Source: a virus. From it: 32,027 bases of DNA. The notes under the pieces are model-generated. The model was given only the letters and a program-made list of their open reading frames with translations. It had not been told where the DNA came from and did not search any database. This document shows, one piece after another, positions 1 to 6,450 of this stretch. Position 1 is the stretch's first letter, and every line of letters begins with the position of its first letter. Where the stretch lies: IMG/VR virus record IMGVR_UViG_3300005264_000033, positions 1-32,027 of that record; one strand, given 5' to 3'. The translations under genes were made by a program, and so were the position numbers.

Positions 1-68
1 GTTTTTTTGCAAGCTCGGCATTATTTTTAAGTTGCATCCATTCGCTATCTTCGCAAGCCGTAAAATCA
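1..68. repeat. terminal direct repeat, left copy
   Basis: Bases 1-68 are identical to 31960-32027. The reading frame of the gene at 337 continues through the join without a break, so the repeat marks a circular or circularly permuted molecule of 31,959 unique bases. It could be an assembly overlap or true terminal redundancy; the sequence alone cannot separate these. Confidence 0.95.
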
Positions 69-337
69 TAACTTGCTCGACTTTGTGTATTTATCGTGTG
101 CCCTGCGAACTCAAATGTTTTGCCGTGCTTTTCAGCCTCATCAATAAAAATTTCTTTCAGCTCTGTATCTTTTTCGAGTTCTTTTATCATTTCAGAAAAA
201 GATTTAAGAATAATTTTTGCTTGCAAAACATCTATGTCTCCACTCATTATTTGAGTTTTGATGTTATTTGCGTATTCCTTAATTTCCGTTTTTGTTTTCG
301 GAGCTGTTTCCAATAAATTAACTGCTAATTTGTTCAT
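1..337 (-). CDS. early operon protein upstream of SSB, N-terminal part (cut by window edge)
   Basis: The N-terminal 112 codons start at the ATG at 337-335 and run off the left edge. The remaining codons are at 31959-31832, giving a 154-aa product once the circle is closed. The product is charged and helical at first (residues about 15-70, many Lys and Glu), then has a polar stretch including FEFAGHTINTQSRASYDF. I do not recognise a named family. Its place between a Rad52-like protein and SSB fits an accessory role in recombination, which is inference. Its ATG overlaps the TGA of the 56-aa gene upstream (ATGA), so the two are probably translationally coupled. Confidence 0.85.
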   Translation of the reverse strand, partial: MNKLAVNLLETAPKTKTEIKEYANNIKTQIMSGDIDVLQAKIILKSFSEMIKELEKDTELKEIFIDEAEKHGKTFEFAGHTINTQSRASYDFTACEDSEWMQLKNNAELAKK

Positions 338-504
338 TTCTTTTTTATTTTAGTTAAACTTTCTTTATTTACTTTTTTTAAATAGTTAATTACTTGTCTA
401 TGTTCGTATTCTCGTCTGTATATGCCCTCCATGTCTTTTCTCCTTTGCTGCATATGTGAATTAAGAGAATGTGCGTTGTGGTATAAGTCTTCAATTTTAT
501 CCAT
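334..504 (-). CDS. small charged protein (56 aa) of recombination operon
   Basis: A 56-aa open frame starts with ATG at 504, overlapping the last codons of the Rad52-like gene (its TAA is at 497-499), and ends in a TGA that overlaps the next ATG at 337. This double overlap is the main evidence that it is a real gene. The product is very basic and rich in Arg, Lys, Glu and His (motif QQRRKDMEGIYRREYEHRQ), likely an all-helical nucleic-acid or protein-binding peptide. No family is recognised. It is probably co-transcribed and co-translated with the annealing protein and SSB. Confidence 0.75.
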   Translation of the reverse strand: MDKIEDLYHNAHSLNSHMQQRRKDMEGIYRREYEHRQVINYLKKVNKESLTKIKKK

Positions 505-1066
505 TTTGTTTTAATTTTTTTAGTTTATCTTGCAAGGCTTTGCGTTTGTCTTTTGACATTCCTTTGCCGTTTAAATTATTAAAATTTCTCAAAGTCGCTG
601 TAATTCCTTGAATATCTGAATTGAGCGCCTTTTTAAATTGTTCATCGGTTAGCCAAACTTCAATTTCAGGCACTGGGGGTTTAACCAATCCCTTAAATAC
701 ATCCGTTCCTATTTCCAGATAACTTGCTGATTTTGTTATACAGTCGGTAATAGCTGACTTGTAACCGTCAGCTAATTCTACACCTTTGCCTGTTATTTTA
801 TGACTACCGTACTGCTCGGGTACGATAATATCGTAATCGGCGAATGTTAATCGACCTTTTATTAAAATCTGGTCGTATTGTTCCTTTACCTCTTCGTGTT
901 CGAGCGTCCAACGACCAATCCCAAATACATCATTTAAGCGCTCGATAATATATTGAGCCTTGATAGAGGTTAAATAAGGCTTGCTATCAATCGTGCCGAG
1001 CGCTTCGGGAGGAAACGGCTTTTTTAGCAGCTCCCGCATTTCTTCTGTTATTCTTTTTTTTTCCAT
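497..1066 (-). CDS. Rad52-like single-strand annealing protein
   Basis: A 189-aa protein with the N-terminal pattern of phage Rad52/Rad22 (Sak-type) annealing proteins: LKKPFPPEAL at residues 14-23, an 'ERLNDVFGIGRWTLEHEEV' segment around residue 42-60, then a beta strand with a predicted turn and 'KGVELADGYKSAITDCITKSASYLEIGTDVFKG' features. These proteins coat single-stranded DNA and anneal complementary strands, supporting recombination-dependent replication. The C-terminal third is Lys-rich and lower in complexity, as expected for a DNA-binding or SSB-interacting tail. It sits 9 bp after the 126-aa gene and shares an operon with SSB, its usual partner. Rad52 versus a related Sak/ERF group cannot be settled by eye. 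Confidence 0.8.
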   Translation of the reverse strand: MEKKRITEEMRELLKKPFPPEALGTIDSKPYLTSIKAQYIIERLNDVFGIGRWTLEHEEVKEQYDQILIKGRLTFADYDIIVPEQYGSHKITGKGVELADGYKSAITDCITKSASYLEIGTDVFKGLVKPPVPEIEVWLTDEQFKKALNSDIQGITATLRNFNNLNGKGMSKDKRKALQDKLKKLKQNG

Positions 1067-1074
1067 TTTTATTT

Positions 1075-1455
1075 TTATTTATATTTACGTTGCAAATCAA
1101 AATCTTGTTCTAAGTTGTTTTTTCTGTATTCGGAAATAATATCGGCAAATTCGACATTGATAAGTTCTACGATTTTACAATATTCTAAATCATACTCTGT
1201 ATTAATGTCATCCCCTTTTTCGTTCTCAAATAAAAATTCAGTAATAAAAAAAGCATCTGCATATAAACTATAATATGCCTCTGCGTAACCTTTATAGCCG
1301 CAAAATTCGACAAATAAATGGAAGTAAATACTCTCATCTTCAATATCAATATTGAAGATGTTTTTTTTTGCAAACTCATCTTTGATTCTTCCAGATTTTG
1401 CATTTTCAATAGAGGTTAAAACCTCTGTTGTTAAATCTATACTTAAAATTTTCAT
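1075..1455 (-). CDS. hypothetical acidic early protein (126 aa)
   Basis: First gene of the recombination operon. The product is acidic and aromatic-rich (segment YFHLFVEFCGYKGYAEAYYS, about residues 44-63), without signal peptide or membrane segment, and ends in a basic tail. No family is recognised. The start ATG at 1455 is 25 bases downstream of a good Bacteroidetes -7 element (TACCTTTG, 1488-1481, minus strand). Being the first gene after a divergent control region, it is probably expressed early. It might be a host-takeover or anti-defence protein, but nothing in the sequence proves that. Confidence 0.8.
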   Translation of the reverse strand: MKILSIDLTTEVLTSIENAKSGRIKDEFAKKNIFNIDIEDESIYFHLFVEFCGYKGYAEAYYSLYADAFFITEFLFENEKGDDINTEYDLEYCKIVELINVEFADIISEYRKNNLEQDFDLQRKYK

Positions 1456-1480
1456 TTTAATTATTCTTAATTGTTCACAA

Positions 1481-1488
1481 CAAAGGTA
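1481..1488 (-). promoter_or_regulatory. -7 element of recombination-operon promoter
   Basis: On the minus strand these bases read TACCTTTG, an exact match to the Bacteroidetes -7 consensus TAnnTTTG, 25 bases before the ATG at 1455. A matching -33 TTTG is not obvious, so the upstream palindrome at 1522-1535 may help recruit or block polymerase. Confidence 0.55.
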
Positions 1489-1521
1489 TTTATTAACAAT
1501 CGAATAAAAAAACGTTAAAAC

Positions 1522-1535
1522 ATGTTGTACAGCAT
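1522..1535. promoter_or_regulatory. candidate operator, ATGTT-N4-AACAT family (site 1)
   Basis: The bases ATGTTGTACAGCAT form an interrupted palindrome with one mismatch, midway between two divergent TACCTTTG -7 elements (1481-1488 minus and 1558-1565 plus). The same motif recurs at five other intergenic positions. A single bound dimer here could control both the recombination operon and the plus-strand cargo genes. Confidence 0.55.
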
Positions 1536-1557
1536 ATATTGTTATTTTTTTTGTCTT

Positions 1558-1565
1558 TACCTTTG
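1558..1565 (+). promoter_or_regulatory. -7 element of divergent plus-strand promoter
   Basis: TACCTTTG on the plus strand matches TAnnTTTG. It lies 29 bases before the ATG at 1595. The likely -33 region falls on the palindrome at 1522-1535 (which contains TTG), so a bound regulator would compete with polymerase. Confidence 0.5.
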
Positions 1566-1594
1566 TTTTAATAAAAAAAATAGAAAAATGGGAA

Positions 1595-1762
1595 ATGGGA
1601 GAGCATGTTGAATTAGATAAATTTAATCTTTTTTCTGAGATTTCAGAATTTTTTGAATTATTAACAAGAGATTATTCTCTTAAAGACTCTATAATAACAA
1701 TAGATGTTGCAAATAATAATTTTTTTATTAAAATTTCAGAAAAAAAATTAGACAGAAGTTAA
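1595..1762 (+). CDS. small acidic cargo protein (55 aa)
   Basis: A 55-aa plus-strand frame starts at the ATG at 1595, preceded by GGAAATGGGAG, where an earlier ATG at 1588 leads to a stop after seven codons. The product is acidic with a helical N-terminal half (about residues 5-25, Phe/Glu-rich) and beta-like C-terminal half (SIITIDVANNNFFIKIS). It lies behind its own promoter and before an attC-like hairpin at 1803-1855. No family is recognised. It is one of the few genes opposite to the rest of the genome, so it is probably a late arrival (moron or cassette). Confidence 0.6.
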   Translation: MGEHVELDKFNLFSEISEFFELLTRDYSLKDSIITIDVANNNFFIKISEKKLDRS

Positions 1763-1802
1763 AGAAAAAGGATTGTAAATAAATAGTAACTTTTTAATTA
1801 TT

Positions 1803-1855
1803 TATAACGGATTGGGTATATGATGCGTTTTAATGCACTATATACTTTGTTAGCC
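1803..1855. repeat. attC-like imperfect hairpin
   Basis: TATAAC at 1803-1808 and GTTAGCC at 1849-1855 flank an imperfect stem: GTATAT (1816-1821) with ATATAC (1840-1845), then TGC (1824-1826) with GCA (1835-1837), with 2-nt unpaired bulges on each side. The layout YAAC - imperfect stem with extrahelical bases - GTTR, 40 bases after one gene and 40 before the next, resembles integron cassette attC sites. The GTTAGCC end does not match GTTRRRY exactly, so this is a resemblance, not a proof. Confidence 0.35.
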
Positions 1856-1894
1856 GCAGCTATTTTGATTATTAACATTTAAAATATCATAGAT

Positions 1895-2035
1895 ATGAAA
1901 TTTAGAAATTATACGAATGGGGAATTTTCAAAAATATTAGGAAAACCATATTTGGAATATGAATTATATTTTGAATCACAAGAAAAAGATAAATATATAT
2001 CTTGTAAATATAATATTGTAGATGGTAAAAAATAA
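1895..2035 (+). CDS. 5' part of a probably frameshifted cargo gene (46 aa)
   Basis: ATG at 1895 opens a 46-codon frame that stops at 2033-2035 just after a run of six A (2027-2032). The next frame, one base back, continues through 2029-2487 without any stop and has the same composition (Lys, Glu, Ile, Tyr). Removing the frame break would give one protein of about 195 aa. I read the pair as a single gene broken at the homopolymer, either by a real indel, a sequencing error or a programmed -1 slip. No family is recognised. Confidence 0.5.
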   Translation: MKFRNYTNGEFSKILGKPYLEYELYFESQEKDKYISCKYNIVDGKK

Positions 2036-2043
2036 GAAAAGAA

Positions 2044-2487
2044 TTGCCATCAAATATTGAGAATAAAATATTACAAAAAAGAAAAACATTTAATGGGGAA
2101 ATCATATATGATAGAATATATTGTGAATTTGAAATTGATATTGAAAAATTAAAAAAAGAACCGATAAAATTACTTGCATTACGACACCTTTTAATTGCAA
2201 TTAAAACAACGAGAAACTATCAAGTATTTCAAGGGAAAATTTTAAGAAAATATCCGAATGAGAAAACAAATAATGATTGGTATTCAGGATTTGATTTTAA
2301 TATTGAAGTTGGGCTTTTATTTCCAAAAATATATCAAAAAATTTATATGAATACTGATTTAAAAGTCGATTTGATGGATTTATTTGAATTTATTACTGAT
2401 AACATTGATTTTAATAAAATATTTGAAAATGATAGGAAAAAAATAAAAAAAATAAAAGATAGTGGTTTTTATTCTAATTGTGGCTAA
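2044..2487 (+). CDS. 3' part of the frameshifted cargo gene, or TTG-start protein (147 aa)
   Basis: The frame is open from 2029; the first possible start is TTG at 2044, weak evidence for an independent gene. The product is basic and rich in Ile, Lys and aromatic residues, with KEPIKLLALRHLLIAIKTTR (about residues 38-57) as a likely amphipathic helix and no membrane segment. It matches the upstream 46-aa frame in style and follows it directly, so it is best viewed as the rest of that gene. No promoter or ribosome-binding site precedes 2044. No family is recognised. Confidence 0.55.
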   Translation: MPSNIENKILQKRKTFNGEIIYDRIYCEFEIDIEKLKKEPIKLLALRHLLIAIKTTRNYQVFQGKILRKYPNEKTNNDWYSGFDFNIEVGLLFPKIYQKIYMNTDLKVDLMDLFEFITDNIDFNKIFENDRKKIKKIKDSGFYSNCG

Positions 2488-2627
2488 TGGCTAATTTATT
2501 GTTTTTTTATCTACATTTTTTAAATCAAATAACATACTGCTAATAATCAATAAGTTATATTTATAATAATTTTTAAAATCAAATAAAGTGGAACATACAA
2601 TAATGACGATTTACCTTTTTAACCTTA

Positions 2628-2918
2628 ATGGGGAGTATATGGGTAGTTTTTACCCGACTAAATGAAAAAAACAATTTTGTGGAAAATAAAGAACTAATAA
2701 AAATATTAACAGATATAATATACAGCGACGAAAGCAATGAAGAGTTTCATATTGCTATTAAAAAAGGGATAATGTTTTTAGACGCTCTAAAACGAGGGCA
2801 AAAATTACCTATATACATTGTTAGCGATTCTGTTATTTGCGGGAATTGCGGGAAAGATAAAGCAGAAGATTGCAGTAATTGTCCCGATAACGCTTGTGAT
2901 AGTATGCTACCAGATTAG
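2628..2918 (+). CDS. Cys-rich cargo protein, start disturbed (96 aa)
   Basis: The C-terminus carries a CxNC-x7-CxxC-x4-C cluster (residues about 71-90) that could bind zinc. The middle (ELIKILTDIIYSDESNEEFH and a following helix) looks like ordinary globular coding. The N-terminus is doubtful: a better-looking beginning, MTIYLFNLNGEYMGSFYPTK, lies in another frame at 2603-2665 and ends in TGA among T and A runs. A single-base indel would join the two. Thus either the annotated start is an artefact or the gene is frameshifted like its neighbour. No family is recognised. Confidence 0.5.
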   Translation: MGSIWVVFTRLNEKNNFVENKELIKILTDIIYSDESNEEFHIAIKKGIMFLDALKRGQKLPIYIVSDSVICGNCGKDKAEDCSNCPDNACDSMLPD

Positions 2919-2935
2919 CAAATAATTGTTGCTAA
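2915..2935. repeat. inverted repeat between convergent gene ends
   Basis: TTAGCAA (2915-2921) and TTGCTAA (2929-2935) are perfect 7-bp arms around a 7-base loop, overlapping the stop of the plus-strand Cys-rich gene and 35 bases from the end of the minus-strand late operon. There is no strong T tract, so it may be a weak bidirectional terminator. Confidence 0.35.
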
Positions 2936-2969
2936 TAAATAGATTGATTGCACTATTTTAAAAAAACTT

Positions 2970-3098
2970 TCATTTTTTCTTGTTATCCTTTATAATATGT
3001 TCTATAAAATCATATAGCCAAGCAGCTATTGTGAAGAAAAGCCAAGCACTTATAGCAAAAACAACAAAAAATAGTATTAAACTTGCAACCTTACCCAT
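2970..3098 (-). CDS. small single-span membrane protein (42 aa), holin-like
   Basis: ATG at 3098, within the end of the 203-aa gene (22-base overlap), opens a 42-aa frame. Residues 5-28 are almost entirely hydrophobic (LILFFVVFAISAWLFF and on), preceded by one Lys and followed by a charged tail ending in Lys-Lys-Lys, so one membrane span with the tail in the cytoplasm is likely. It is the last gene of the late operon. Small size, position and topology suggest a holin or holin modulator, but no family match is recognised and no endolysin is beside it. Confidence 0.65.
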   Translation of the reverse strand: MGKVASLILFFVVFAISAWLFFTIAAWLYDFIEHIIKDNKKK

Positions 3099-3688
3099 TT
3101 TCTATAACCTTTTATGTATTCAATAAATAAATTTTTAACAAATCCTTTAAACAGGGTTATATATGCATCATTGTCCAGTCCATTTTCTTTTAATCGTTGT
3201 ATCATGACATTTATTATTGTTTCGATGTTTGTATTTTTTTTGATGTATGTTGAAAAGTCTAATTTACTCTTTTTTTCTGTAAAAACATCATTAGCGAAAT
3301 GTCTAATATCGTTACGGATAGTGCTTGCCTCGATGTCTATATAATCATTTACGATATTTTTATTATTCCGGTATGGACTTTCTAAATATCTTACAGCGAA
3401 ACTAATTATTTTTCTTTGTGTTAAATTTAGAATATTAATAAAACCAGTATCTAAATCTGTATTCGATTCTATAATAGAGAACGCTTGTTTGCTAATTTGT
3501 GCGTATAAATCATTCTCTAAATCCGTTTTTGAAGTAACACCCTTTAAAATAGTTTCAATATTGTTTATTCTGTCTATTAAATTATCTTGTTTTCTTATGC
3601 CAACCTTGTAATCTACTCGATATTTTAAGTAATTAACCCCGAAAAGAGTAATCATAGACATTAGATTTATCCAAAATTCTTGCGACAT
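3077..3688 (-). CDS. membrane-anchored late protein (203 aa), possibly lysis-related
   Basis: The N-terminus (about residues 5-21, FWINLMSMITLFGVNYL) is a short hydrophobic segment followed by a basic linker and a coiled-coil-like helix (NLIDRINNIETILKGV), then a mainly helical, Lys/Asn-rich domain without recognisable catalytic motif. This fits an anchored protein with its bulk on one side of the membrane. It lies at the end of the virion operon, 10 bases after a tail fibre-like gene and overlapping a 42-aa membrane gene. By position it may take part in lysis or be a tail-end component; the evidence is positional only. Confidence 0.75.
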   Translation of the reverse strand: MSQEFWINLMSMITLFGVNYLKYRVDYKVGIRKQDNLIDRINNIETILKGVTSKTDLENDLYAQISKQAFSIIESNTDLDTGFINILNLTQRKIISFAVRYLESPYRNNKNIVNDYIDIEASTIRNDIRHFANDVFTEKKSKLDFSTYIKKNTNIETIINVMIQRLKENGLDNDAYITLFKGFVKNLFIEYIKGYRKWVRLQV

Positions 3689-3698
3689 ATTAAATAAA

Positions 3699-4094
3699 TT
3701 AATTAAGTTCTATCCATGCTCCCCAGATTCCATTCGAACCAGACCGTATTGCTATATTTGTCAAGTCAGATGAATCTGCTAATAATTGCAGCTTATAATT
3801 ACCGTTTACCAGATTAATCAACATTTTTCTCCCGACCGGAGACCATGACGGAGGAATATTTAATAACCCGGTTGCTGGGGTCAGGAAAAAACCAGAAAGA
3901 GGATAATTGTTAAGGTCTTCTTCAGACAACGGTAATGCAAGTGGAATACCTGAATTTACGAGCTTATTGTTAATTATATTGATGTTACCTGCGTTTTCAT
4001 TATCATTATTGTTTACCTTGTTAAACGCCGTTCTTAAGTCATCTCCCGATCCATCATTTGGTAATGTTCCTATGTTTATATTTTCTATTGCCAT
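3699..4094 (-). CDS. tail fibre or baseplate-distal protein
   Basis: A 131-aa protein beginning MAIENINIGTLPNDGSGDDL followed by RTAFNKVNNN, a motif widespread at the N-terminus of phage tail-fibre and baseplate wedge-like proteins, where it builds an attachment segment. The C-terminus (SDLTNIAIRSGSNGIWGAWI) resembles the end of tail-fibre tip domains with repeated 'R.....W..W' strands. Its position after the tail-tip genes and before the end of the operon fits a small receptor-contact or collar fibre. Confidence in a tail role is good; which part is unsure. Confidence 0.7.
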   Translation of the reverse strand: MAIENINIGTLPNDGSGDDLRTAFNKVNNNDNENAGNINIINNKLVNSGIPLALPLSEEDLNNYPLSGFFLTPATGLLNIPPSWSPVGRKMLINLVNGNYKLQLLADSSDLTNIAIRSGSNGIWGAWIELN

Positions 4095-4106
4095 TTTATT
4101 AAATTG

Positions 4107-4544
4107 TTAAATTATTATATTAGTATCATTAACTCTTATTATATTATTATCAGCCGTCAAAAATGTTATATCGGCTGTAATTTTTGTATTCATCTCTTTT
4201 ATTAAAAAAGGGTCGGTTTTGAAAATATCAAAACCATTATTAAATTCTAAATAATAAATTTGTTCTGCTAAGTTTTTAGGGAAAATATAATATTCATTTA
4301 TTAGTATTTGCCCATTTTCGACTTTCAAAACTGAATTATCTAAAATTGTTCTGTCTATTTCTTTGCCATTTTTATTTATCCTTACAAGTTCAATTTTTGC
4401 AATACTATTTGAACTGTCTGTATAGGCATCATAAATTTCAGGGAATTTAAAAGTATTACTCTTTTGTAGTCCTAAAAGTAAATCACCGCTGCCAAACTTC
4501 GTAAAATCTTGTATTTCTGTATTTTTATATGTTTTTAAACTCAT
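4107..4544 (-). CDS. hypothetical tail protein (145 aa)
   Basis: A beta-rich, acidic protein without signal peptide or membrane segment, 2 bases after the repeat-bearing tail protein and 12 before the fibre-like gene. Its start region (MSLKTYKNTEIQDFTKFGSG) and an internal 'LVRINKNGKEIDRTILDNS' strand pattern look like a beta-sandwich. The tight spacing on both sides supports co-translation with tail genes. I do not recognise a family; a structural role at the tail tip is inference from position. Confidence 0.7.
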   Translation of the reverse strand: MSLKTYKNTEIQDFTKFGSGDLLLGLQKSNTFKFPEIYDAYTDSSNSIAKIELVRINKNGKEIDRTILDNSVLKVENGQILINEYYIFPKNLAEQIYYLEFNNGFDIFKTDPFLIKEMNTKITADITFLTADNNIIRVNDTNIII

Positions 4545-4546
4545 CT

Positions 4547-6082
4547 TTATACATTTAAGGGATAGTTTACTGTAACGTCAGTTAAACAATTCACCACAAC
4601 TTTTATTACATTTTCAGTTAAGGTTTCATACTCGACAATTCTATTTTCTTTTACATTCGTACCGTCTGCCGTTATTGTTTGTGCTCTTTCAAATTCTTTC
4701 TTTAACTCGTTTGCCTCATCTTCTGTCAATACAAAAGTATATTTTTTTATCGTTTTCGATATTGATTTTGTTGTAACATTAAAACCGTCATCGTTATTAA
4801 ATTGTTCTATTGTGCTGTCTTCCTGCCTTTCCAATACGTCAAAATCTGTATAAAATGTTTTGTTTACTGTGCCTGTTCCTGTGTCGAATGATGTAGTAAT
4901 GTTATGCGTATTGTTTTTGGTTGTGTTGAAAAATGGGTAATTAACTTCTTTAGTTACAACACAATCTACTGTTAATTTAATTACATTATCGGTTAAAATT
5001 TCATATTCTACAATTCTATTTTCTTTTACATTCGTACCGTCTGCCGTTATTGTTTGTGCTCTTTCAAATTCTTTCTTTAACTCGTTTGCCTCATTTTCGG
5101 GCAAGATAAATGTGTATTTTTTTATCAATTTTGATATTGATTTTATTATATAATCGTTGTTGTGATAAGTAAAGACTTCATTTTCTGCGTTTTCTTGTTG
5201 CTCTAAAACTTCAAAATCTGTATAAAATATCTTATTTATTGTAGATGCACCATTATCGAAAGAGGTTGTAATATTATGCGTGTTGTCTTTGGTTGTGTTA
5301 AAAAATGGATAATTTACCTCTTTACTTACAACGCAATCAATTGTTAAGGCTATTAAGTTAATACCTATTTCTGTATATTCGACAATTCTATTTTCAAGGA
5401 CAGAAACGCCGTCAAGTGTAATATTTTGCGCTCTTTCAAATTCCTTTTTTAATTCGTTTGCCTCGCTTTCTGAAAGAATAAATAAAACCTTTTTTATTTC
5501 TGATGCAATGTTTTGTATTATATAGTCTGAATTTTGATAAGTAAATATTTCATTTTTTGCATCTTCTTGCCGACTTAGCAAATCAAAATCTGTGTAAAAA
5601 GTCTTGTTTATTGTGCCTGTTCCGTTATCGAAAGAGGTTGTAATATTATGGCTATTATTAACTGTATTTATCTTGTTAATAATAGTTTTATTTATCTTGT
5701 ATTTTATTATTACCTTATAATTTGCTGTTAATTCTATTTGTTCCGGCTCGGAGACTTCAAACTCAGATATACTTTCAATATTAATTAAATGTTCAATCGA
5801 ATTATCTAAATCATTAATTTTAATTTCTGAACAACTTTGTAAACGATTAATCTCGTTTAATTCACTTTCTTTTATAATAAATTCAACCAAATAACTATCG
5901 TATGTAATATGCTGTATATCGAATATTTGATTATTCCAAGAATGCGTGATTATTTGAGGTGCAGCAAATGCTGGCAAAATTCTGGATTCTTTAAATAAAT
6001 CTCTATAATTAGACAACGACACCACTTTGCCGTCAAATCTTATCCAGTTGTTTTTATCTCTATACGATATTTTTAAATCCAT
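4547..6082 (-). CDS. tail protein with three tandem ~120-residue repeats
   Basis: A 511-aa protein. Residues 1-130 form a unique N-terminal region; residues about 145-263, 269-385 and 393-507 are three copies of one module. Each begins HNITTSFDxG, continues with NKxFYTDF and a Leu/Gln/Glu stretch, then has an EANELKKEFERAQ helix, an ENRIVEYE strand and ends near VNYP. The N-terminal KESELNEIN segment (71-79) may be a diverged fourth copy. Repeated modules of this sort are common in receptor-contacting or tail-surface proteins, where copy number can change by recombination. Position after the tail tip supports such a role. No catalytic motif was seen. Confidence 0.8.
   Translation of the reverse strand: MDLKISYRDKNNWIRFDGKVVSLSNYRDLFKESRILPAFAAPQIITHSWNNQIFDIQHITYDSYLVEFIIKESELNEINRLQSCSEIKINDLDNSIEHLINIESISEFEVSEPEQIELTANYKVIIKYKINKTIINKINTVNNSHNITTSFDNGTGTINKTFYTDFDLLSRQEDAKNEIFTYQNSDYIIQNIASEIKKVLFILSESEANELKKEFERAQNITLDGVSVLENRIVEYTEIGINLIALTIDCVVSKEVNYPFFNTTKDNTHNITTSFDNGASTINKIFYTDFEVLEQQENAENEVFTYHNNDYIIKSISKLIKKYTFILPENEANELKKEFERAQTITADGTNVKENRIVEYEILTDNVIKLTVDCVVTKEVNYPFFNTTKNNTHNITTSFDTGTGTVNKTFYTDFDVLERQEDSTIEQFNNDDGFNVTTKSISKTIKKYTFVLTEDEANELKKEFERAQTITADGTNVKENRIVEYETLTENVIKVVVNCLTDVTVNYPLNV
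4562..5650 (-). repeat. three tandem coding repeats (~370 bp each)
   Basis: The DNA for the last two modules is very similar over long stretches, for example the block encoding KKEFERAQTITADGTNVKEN at about 4640-4705 and 5005-5075, which is identical or nearly so. The first module is more diverged. The pattern suggests recent duplication or gene conversion of the two C-terminal modules. Confidence 0.8.
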
Positions 6083-6101
6083 ATTACAAATTTAATATTA
6101 T

Positions 6102-6446
6102 TTACTCTTTTAGCAAAATTACGCTAAAATCTTTGTATTTAAGTTCTAATACATTATTATTTAATTCTGCTTTCAATTTTTCATTAAAAACAATAAAATT
6201 AAAATCATTTTCACAAGACATTTTTGTATGTCTAAAATTCGACACGATTATAGTGTCGTTAATGTATTCGTACTCTCCTCCAAATTCATTACAATTAGAA
6301 AAACCTGTTATATTCCCTTCTGCAAATGTGATTTCAATTTCAGAATTTATGAACGTTCCACTTATTTCGGTTTTGTTTTCTATATTATTAGTATAAAAAG
6401 AGCAAGATGTTAGAGCTATAAATGTTAATAATAGTAATGTTTTCAT
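6102..6446 (-). CDS. META-domain (HslJ-like) lipoprotein
   Basis: A 114-aa protein with a lipoprotein signal: basic start, Leu-rich core, and lipobox LTSC with Cys15. The mature part carries the META/HslJ pattern: ITGFSNCNEFGGEYEYINDT (about residues 50-69) followed by a strand and 'HTKMSCE' with the typical T.M.C signature (about 73-79). META domains occur in host envelope proteins. Here the gene sits inside the tail operon, 5 bases before the tail-tip gene end and 20 after the repeat protein. Phage lipoproteins in this setting can block receptors after infection (compare T5 Llp), which would make it a superinfection-exclusion candidate; that is inference. Confidence 0.75.
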   Translation of the reverse strand: MKTLLLLTFIALTSCSFYTNNIENKTEISGTFINSEIEITFAEGNITGFSNCNEFGGEYEYINDTIIVSNFRHTKMSCENDFNFIVFNEKLKAELNNNVLELKYKDFSVILLKE

Positions 6447-6450
6447 CGTT

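Noticed and set aside
1185-1409. Second minus-strand frame overlapping the 126-aa early gene
   Set aside because: It is wholly inside the larger frame, which has the better start, promoter spacing and composition.
1820-1882. 20-codon hydrophobic frame (MMRFNALYTLLAAAILIINI)
   Set aside because: It lies within the attC-like hairpin and is too short; the sequence is better explained by the palindromic element.
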